A DNA stretch of 64,000 bases from Strongyloides papillosus (Eukaryota > Nematoda > Chromadorea > Rhabditida > Strongyloididae). Position numbers and translations under genes: made by a program. The notes under the pieces are model-generated. The model did no database searches and had not been told where the DNA came from. It saw only the letters and a list, made by a program, of their open reading frames with translations. Below, piece after piece: positions 57,930-64,000 of this stretch (the stretch's first letter is position 1; every line of letters begins with the position of its first letter). The DNA lies in NCBI GenBank assembly GCA_005656395.1, contig SRSI01000048.1:1-64000 (forward strand), written 5' to 3'.

Positions 57930-59205
57930 TTAACATCCCCAAGCACCACAGGTGTATGATATTTTTACATCACTATCATCATTTATATTCTCTACAGCAT
58001 TTGGATAATTGCTGAGGTTGTGCACAAGATCAATATCTTCTAACCCGTAATTTTTCTTTATTTTCTTGATACAACCTTCTAACTTCAAAATAACAGCCCA
58101 TTTATATAATTCTCCAATTTCCCATTTTGTTAAAATTTTATCTAAAAAATATTCAAATTATAACGATATTAATATTATCAGAAATATAACAAACATACTT
58201 GTAGCAATTTTTTTAATTAACCATCCAGCCCAATATCTACATTGTATCTTGATGACTTCTTTCTCCTCCTCATCTACTGACATTTCAGCGACAGTCCTAG
58301 TCATTTCAAAAACATCCCATTGATCATGGACCAAATCAAAGATGTACCTCATTGATATATCTTGATAAGTTGGTGGAACATATTTACAACCCTTCACCTC
58401 ATCACAATTACTATCTATAAAGATTAAACACTGAGTGGAGAAAAGTATTTTTGTAAAGAATTCTCCATTTTTATTAATAATAGGAGCTAAACTCTCCACA
58501 CTTCTATTTCTCAAAAAACTTTCATAACTCAATGGCTGAGCCCGTGCTATTTTAAACATATCTAGGATCATTCTAACATAAAATATTATCTTTCTTTCAA
58601 GTTCATTTTCAACCTCCGGCCATTTAATATTACCATCAAAGACACTCCAATAAATTCTAACAATTACCTCCAATAACTTTTCAACAGCCTCCGCCATAGC
58701 AATGACATTTGGTATGGCACCATGAGCAAATTCATTCCTGATAGTGGCTATATAGTTGTCCACCTCAAAATAATCTAGTGTTGATCTTATCGTTTTGCAC
58801 GATCTATCCTCTAGAGAAGCTTCCATCTCCTGGAGATGGCCAATAACTCTATTAATTGAGACGCCAAGAGATCTTGATAATTTTTCTTTCCCATTAACTG
58901 AATTATGATCCGTTGATAGGAGATTATGTATAGCGAGGTACAATTCATAGGTTGCATCGAGGGCCAATCTTCCTTGACATATATCGCGACATCTTATTGA
59001 TTGTAGTGATGATAAAATATCCCTCACTACAGGTAATGATTTATCATTTGATATGATTTGCCTTTGAAGGTGTAACCATAAATCTCTAAAAATTGATATT
59101 ATTCACTAACTTGATATGTACTTACGTTTTAAAAGGCAGTATTTCTCCAGTATCATATATCTCCTTCTCTGGATGTGGATTTTTGCGTTTCCTATTGAAT
59201 GACAT
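57930..59205 (-). CDS. LAS1L: LAS1 pre-60S endoribonuclease
   Basis: Exons 59126-59205, 58199-59085 and 57930-58141 (introns 40 and 57 bp) give 392 residues. The N-terminal Las1 domain has LPFKTDLWLHLQRQ..., then RDICQGRLALDATYELYLAI. The HEPN catalytic motif R-x4-H is present as IRNEFAHG (around residue 140). The C-terminus ends CGAWGC. LAS1 with Grc3/NOL9 cuts ITS2 during large-subunit rRNA maturation in the nucleolus. It is a metazoan-size short form. It acts in the same pathway as FTSJ3, found 28 kb away, though no operon is implied. The first exon adds the start that is missing if only the long exon is considered. Confidence 0.85.
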
Positions 59206-59814
59206 GGTTTTGGAAGTCAAGGATAATTAACATGGGGAGTTAAATGAACTGTTATGTACTTAAATCATGATACCAATGACTATCTTTTCGAGATAAAGAA
59301 ATTAAATGGTATTAAAGATCTTTTTGAATTCCAAGAACTTTGTTCTTTTAATAAGGTCGTTATATATGAGATAGGAGACGTTATTTATGTATTGATATTC
59401 TCGGACACTCACTTCTCTGATTTTAAAATTTAAAATAATTGTTATCGGCATTTTGGCAACCCCTTCATTTATAACATAATAAGTAGTTAAAAAAAAACTA
59501 CAATTGTTGAACATTTTCATAAAGAATCAACTACATAAATATCAAAAAAATAATTGATCTTTTAAAATGAATATCATTATACTTTTAACCTTTAAAAATA
59601 TATATTATACATTTGATTGTACTTTTAAAAAGAATTTTATTGATAAAATGTAAACTATATAATTATTTCTGACTGATAGTATATTTTTGAAAGGCAATAA
59701 AACTAATATTATTATTGTAAAGATTGAAAAGTTTAGAAATTTCTGTTTAGTATTCAAGAATGGAAAAAAGTTTTCTTCTATGTATATCTTCATTACTTAT
59801 TTTTATCATTCAAA
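59206..59814. other. Intergenic spacer
   Basis: 609 bp between LAS1 (promoter side) and the LIM gene (3' side). No supported gene; open frames here are antisense or chance. Confidence 0.4.
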
Positions 59815-61564
59815 TTAAATCAATTTTTCAATGTTGGCTTGATTTAAATCAGGACAATATTGTAAACCATTATACAATTTATAGAAACACTCGTGACAAT
59901 ATGGTTTCTTTTCATGTTCTCTGTAAGTTCCACGGAGGGAGAGAGCCTTTTGACAATATATACACATGAAGTGGTATGGATGGAATTTTTGAGCACGATC
60001 AGCATTTGGTGCTAGTGCTGTTAATATTGGTCCATCAATCTCCTCTGAACAGTAAGCACATATTGCTATTGGTGCTGGTGGTCCAGTTGAATCTATGGCA
60101 ATTGTTCGGCGTGGTGTCTGGGAACGTGCTCTTTGATGTCTTTGACTTATAGAATCTTCTGTTATCTCTACACCATAATCACTTTTAATTGTCTCCATTG
60201 TCATTGTATCATTGTAGTCTGCTAAAAATAAAAAGGAAAGTTAATTATTATTTTAATTTCCCTTACGATATTCTCTTTTTTTAGGTTTTGGATCATAAGA
60301 ATCATCATTATCTGGTGCTGGAGATAATTTCAATCTATATTCAACTTCCTCGCTAATAACTCTTGTCTTCTTTGGTTTCTTTTGTCCAGCTCTCCTTAAA
60401 ACTTCTGTTGTTGCCTCGACATCATAAACAAGAGCGGCTAATGTATCACCAACAACATTTTGATGTTGATTAGTTTTAATTTTATCAAGCTCCTTTCTCA
60501 TATCATCACGGGAGATGGATTTTAATCTTGTTGATAACCAATCATCATCAGCTATCATTGATATTCTACCATTTACCTCCATATTAGCGTTAAACATTTT
60601 TTGCTCATTTAATTGCTCCTGTTGTTTACGTCTAATTAATTCTGTTGTCTTCTCGACATCCTCCTTCAAGACAGCTAGTGTACTATGAATTGCATCAACA
60701 TCTAAAGTTGTGTTTTATATTATTGTTAATAAAAATAATGAACTTACGTTGACTTGGCATATCACTTATATTAGATGCTCTGGACATGGAGCGCCATGAA
60801 TCAACAGCTGTTGACATATTGTTCCTAAAAACATATTATAATAAAAAAAAAGTAATGATAATTATTATTAAATATATATATAATTGTACAAATCTAATAC
60901 TTAAAAGTACAATGACAACAAAAACTTACAAATCTCCAACTCCATTTCTATTATAATCATCAACCTCCTGATAATACTTAGTAATACAATTTTCAGTTTT
61001 TGCATATCTTTTAGTATCAGAAGAAAAACTTTTAGAATTTTTATATTCGTAACTCTTAGCATCATTACCATTAACAATACTTGATCTTATAATATTGTTA
61101 TCATTATTATCCCTTATTGAGATTTTTATATTATTATTAGTATCATTAATGGAGGAATCTTTTTTAAATTCTTCTTTTTTCATGTCATCAAACGATGAAA
61201 ACGATGATTGAGTGATGTTACTAGTTGAAGAACCATTAACATTATTAAAATATCCCCTAAATAAACCTTCTCTTTTAATTGGTATAAAAGCAGATTTTTT
61301 ACTAATTAAATTATCACAAGTATTATCATCATCAACTATAGTAGTCTTTTTTTCAAACTCATCATATTCATGAATATTTTTTATTCCTCCATCTAATGTA
61401 GTAGTATTTACATTTGAATTAGAAGCAACATTATTATTATTATCACTTCTGACAATATTTATTCTTCTAACATTGTGATTACTACTATTCCTATTATCAT
61501 TATTACTGTCAAAATTTTTATTCCATTTAACAACTTCAGATTTTGTCTTAACAATATACCCCAT
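59815..61564 (-). CDS. unc-95: Single C-terminal LIM-domain protein (UNC-95-like)
   Basis: Four exons (60930-61564, 60748-60824, 60267-60701, 59815-60221; introns 105, 46 and 45 bp) encode 517 residues. The first ~210 residues are Asn/Ser-rich and disordered. The middle is helical and charged (HSTLAVLKEDVEKTTELIRR, DDMRKELDKIK). The C-terminus is one LIM domain: CAYCSEEIDGPILTAL..., FHPYHFMCIYCQKAL and KPYCHECFYKL, with the usual C-x2-C, H-x2-C, C-x2-C and C-x2-C/D ligands. In C. elegans UNC-95 has a single paxillin-like LIM at its C-terminus and assembles muscle dense bodies. The same architecture suggests orthology; other single-LIM proteins are possible. Confidence 0.65.
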
Positions 61565-63130
61565 ATTATTGTATTAATGATAAAAGAATTTTAATAATAA
61601 AAAAAATAATATAGTAAAAGTTGAAGAGAAAATAATAATATTTTTAGGTAAATGTAATAATGTTAAAAGCTTATTGTTTTGTATATATATGTGTGATATG
61701 AGAATATATCACAACTTAACAATATATTATATTGTTATATTATATGTAATAATAAAAACTTTGTCTTATGAAACATTTAGGAGGTTTGTAATAGAATGAC
61801 TTTTGAAATTTGATGGGGAAAAAAAGAAGGAACCCTTGTCATTTGACGTGATATCTTTTCTATTCTCTTCACGTCATATACGTTTATTCATTTATTTTCT
61901 TCATTCATTATATAATCACACATTTATGTAATATTTATATTATAATATTTTTGAATGCTCAAGAAAAAAAAATGTATGTCTGGAGGTTTTGTGATGAATG
62001 GAGATGGAGAGAGGTATGAGAAATTGTTGTGATTGTTTTCTAGTGATTCAAGAAATATATGTACAGTATAAAAAGAATAACGAATAAAAATTTAGGGAAA
62101 AAAGAATCAATAGAAAATGAGATTATGATAAGAGGTTTAAAATAAAAGATTTTGAAAGGATAATAGAATGTTAATATTTAAGAGATAGGATGTTATTTAG
62201 TTGATTTGTGAATATATGTATTCAAATGCCAACATATTACTACTTCAAAAAGACGCCTACAACAAGAAGTTATATATATTTTACATTAACATTATTAATA
62301 TTAAAATAAGAGGGATTTTAACTTTACAACAAAAGATGATAAGAATACATCTGGCAGCTGTTGATCTTCTTATTTATATAGTATAAATATTACTAATTCT
62401 ATTTATTACATTACAAAAAATAATTAAATAACGTTTTTTATTTACTTTTTTTTATTCATATTTATCTTAATCATTTAATTAAAGCAAACTTATTCATCAT
62501 CACTTTCTAATTATAAATTTTTAGAAATAACACAACTTCTATTTTAAAAATCGTCATTTATTTATTTATATAAAATACAATGTAAAAGTTAAAAAAATAG
62601 AAAGTTACAATTAAATTATACAAAATGGAATGCAAAAAATTAATCTTAAAAAGTTGGATACTGAAGAATAGCAAACATATTTTTCCATTCCAATTCATAA
62701 TATATATAATTTGGTACATATATAATATACTTGGTAAAATAATATTTTTTAATCTTAATAATGAGATACCGATATAGGGTAATAACCATCATACATTTTT
62801 TCCAATGATAAAATGTACTTTCTTAAAATAATATTGAAGAGGTGAGAGAATAAATTATATTGTAGTAGTATTGATTCTATTCAGTAAAAGATACCTTTTC
62901 TTTAAAAAAATAGATAACGGGTATTGTATTTGTTTGTTTTTGGTCAGTTAACTATAATATATTTTGAGGATAAGATGTATATTGAAAAAAATTAATACAT
63001 ATCAATAAAAAAAGAAAATTTTTTAAAGCCATCTATAACACACACACAAAAATCACTTTCCCTTGCTTCAAATTTAACTTCTATTTTGCTGGAAACTTTT
63101 TTTACTTTAATAATATCAAGAAAAATTAAG
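61565..63130. other. Intergenic spacer
   Basis: 1.57 kb, AT-rich, containing the promoter of the LIM gene and the 3' UTR of the LAPTM gene. Nothing else is recognised. Confidence 0.4.
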
Positions 63131-64000
63131 TTAGACAGTCTTAATTTCATTTGAATTATTTGTTCCATCATTCTCTTGTTGTTGATCATGAACTACAACA
63201 ATACCACTATGATTATTATCAATCTCTTCCTCTCTATGTACATCTTCTCTATTTCCAGGAACCATTGGTTCTCTTTCGCTTGTAGTACCGTTACTTCCAA
63301 TAACAACATCAGAATATGGTGGTGGTTGAGGGTAATTAAAAACTGGGTAACCAAAGTGGGGGTAATTAAATGCTGATTGGGTATGAGAGAGTTGTTCAGC
63401 AATACTTTTAGCAAGTTTCTTATCACCTAAATATTGATAACATCTCCAGACAACATTTAAACACCATGCATGAATGAGAACACCAATTAACATAGCAAAG
63501 AATGGTTGACTAAGAGGTCCTCTTGTTGATTTACCGTCAAATGATGATGGTGAGTATGATCCTGATGATTGTTGACTAAGTGATCCAATTAACTCTGTAC
63601 AAAGTTGAGCAAAACCAATCAAAACACAAATCATTATAAAAACAATATATGGAATAAGAAGTGAACGTTTCTCATTACGAATACCATGAATTAAGAGAAT
63701 AACAAAAAACATCTGAGCTGAGAATGAAAATAAAAAGTTTGCTAAAATAATAATAATTTTGATTTAAAAACTTGTTAAACTTACAGTTGTGATTCATATA
63801 CATACCATTAAACATTTGATCACCGGATCCCTGTCCATTACCATTATTTCCTCCACGATGTTGCATGATGTAAGAATATGCTAAAACACAAACAAACATC
63901 ATGAAAATAGTTAGTTGTGCATAGGCTAGATGTAATGCAGCTTTAGTTACATGAACCATCTTACAAATACAACGGTATTTGTTATCATCACCATCCCAAA
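63131..64000 (-). CDS. LAPTM4: LAPTM-family lysosomal membrane protein, 5' end cut by window
   Basis: Exon 63131-63741 and a partial upstream exon (63806-64000, continuing past the edge; 64-bp intron). The partial exon carries WDGDDNKYRCICKMVHVTKA followed by a first helix (LTIFMMFVCVLAYSYIM). The second has LLIPYIVFIMICVLIGFAQL, then FFAMLIGVLIHAWCLNVVWR and CYQYLGDKKLA, the characteristic last helix of LAPTM4/5 (I-x-C-V-W-x-C-Y-x-Y). The tail contains PQPPPYSDVV, a PPxY motif that recruits NEDD4-type ubiquitin ligases for lysosomal sorting. The start codon is outside the window. The first loop is longer and Gly/Asn-rich compared with vertebrate members. Confidence 0.8.

Overview
The window is nuclear DNA from an AT-rich nematode, most likely Strongyloides or a close relative. 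The reasons are the very low GC content, many short introns (37-65 bp), splice acceptors only 0-5 bp in front of some start codons (as expected for spliced-leader trans-splicing), a major-sperm-protein-domain gene, a single-LIM UNC-95-like gene and a BicC/GLD-3-like KH gene. The species cannot be fixed from the sequence alone.

Layout. (1) 1-14,100 has no intact protein gene. It is a tRNA cluster (Trp, Phe, Val, a decayed Arg-like copy, Gly) heavily colonised by DNA transposons. A ~960 bp Mutator-like non-autonomous element is present twice in inverted orientation, once inside tRNA-Trp and once inside tRNA-Val, each time with a 9-bp target duplication. A different 2,056 bp element with ~55 bp inverted repeats sits exactly on the 5' end of tRNA-Gly and carries a nested piggyBac-like MITE. 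A mariner-like MITE, a Merlin/ISXO2-like transposase fossil and a decayed PUR-like gene fragment are also present. (2) 14,100-21,900 holds an LRR gene, a CREB3-type membrane bZIP gene and two small secreted-peptide genes, followed by a GC-richer degenerate island. (3) 21,900-27,350 holds a tandem pair of ankyrin-less TRP-like membrane proteins with a single-pass membrane protein gene between them; the second TRP-like copy has frame breaks. (4) 27,470-63,740 is gene-rich and mostly conserved: FTSJ3/Spb1, an MRG chromodomain protein, PPP1R11, an MSP-domain protein, eIF2B-beta, a CCCH zinc-finger protein, a multi-pass orphan, a small membrane protein, NDUFA10, an orphan secreted protein, a BicC/GLD-3-like protein, a small secreted peptide, EXOSC8/Rrp43, SPT6, an SLC22-like transporter, LAS1, an UNC-95-like LIM protein and, cut by the right edge, a LAPTM-family gene.

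Functional themes. Several neighbours act in RNA and ribosome metabolism (FTSJ3, LAS1, EXOSC8, eIF2B-beta, SPT6). EXOSC8 and SPT6 are divergent across 329 bp. This looks like ordinary nematode gene packing, not an operon.

Most interesting signal: three independent transposon insertions at tRNA genes. In two of them, removing the element plus one target-site copy restores a tRNA of standard length. Caution: four single-base frame breaks occur in three otherwise conserved genes (FTSJ3, the CCCH gene, the second TRP-like gene), so indel errors in the assembly must be considered before calling pseudogenes. All exon coordinates were deduced by reading GT-AG junctions and checking that exon lengths sum to whole codons.
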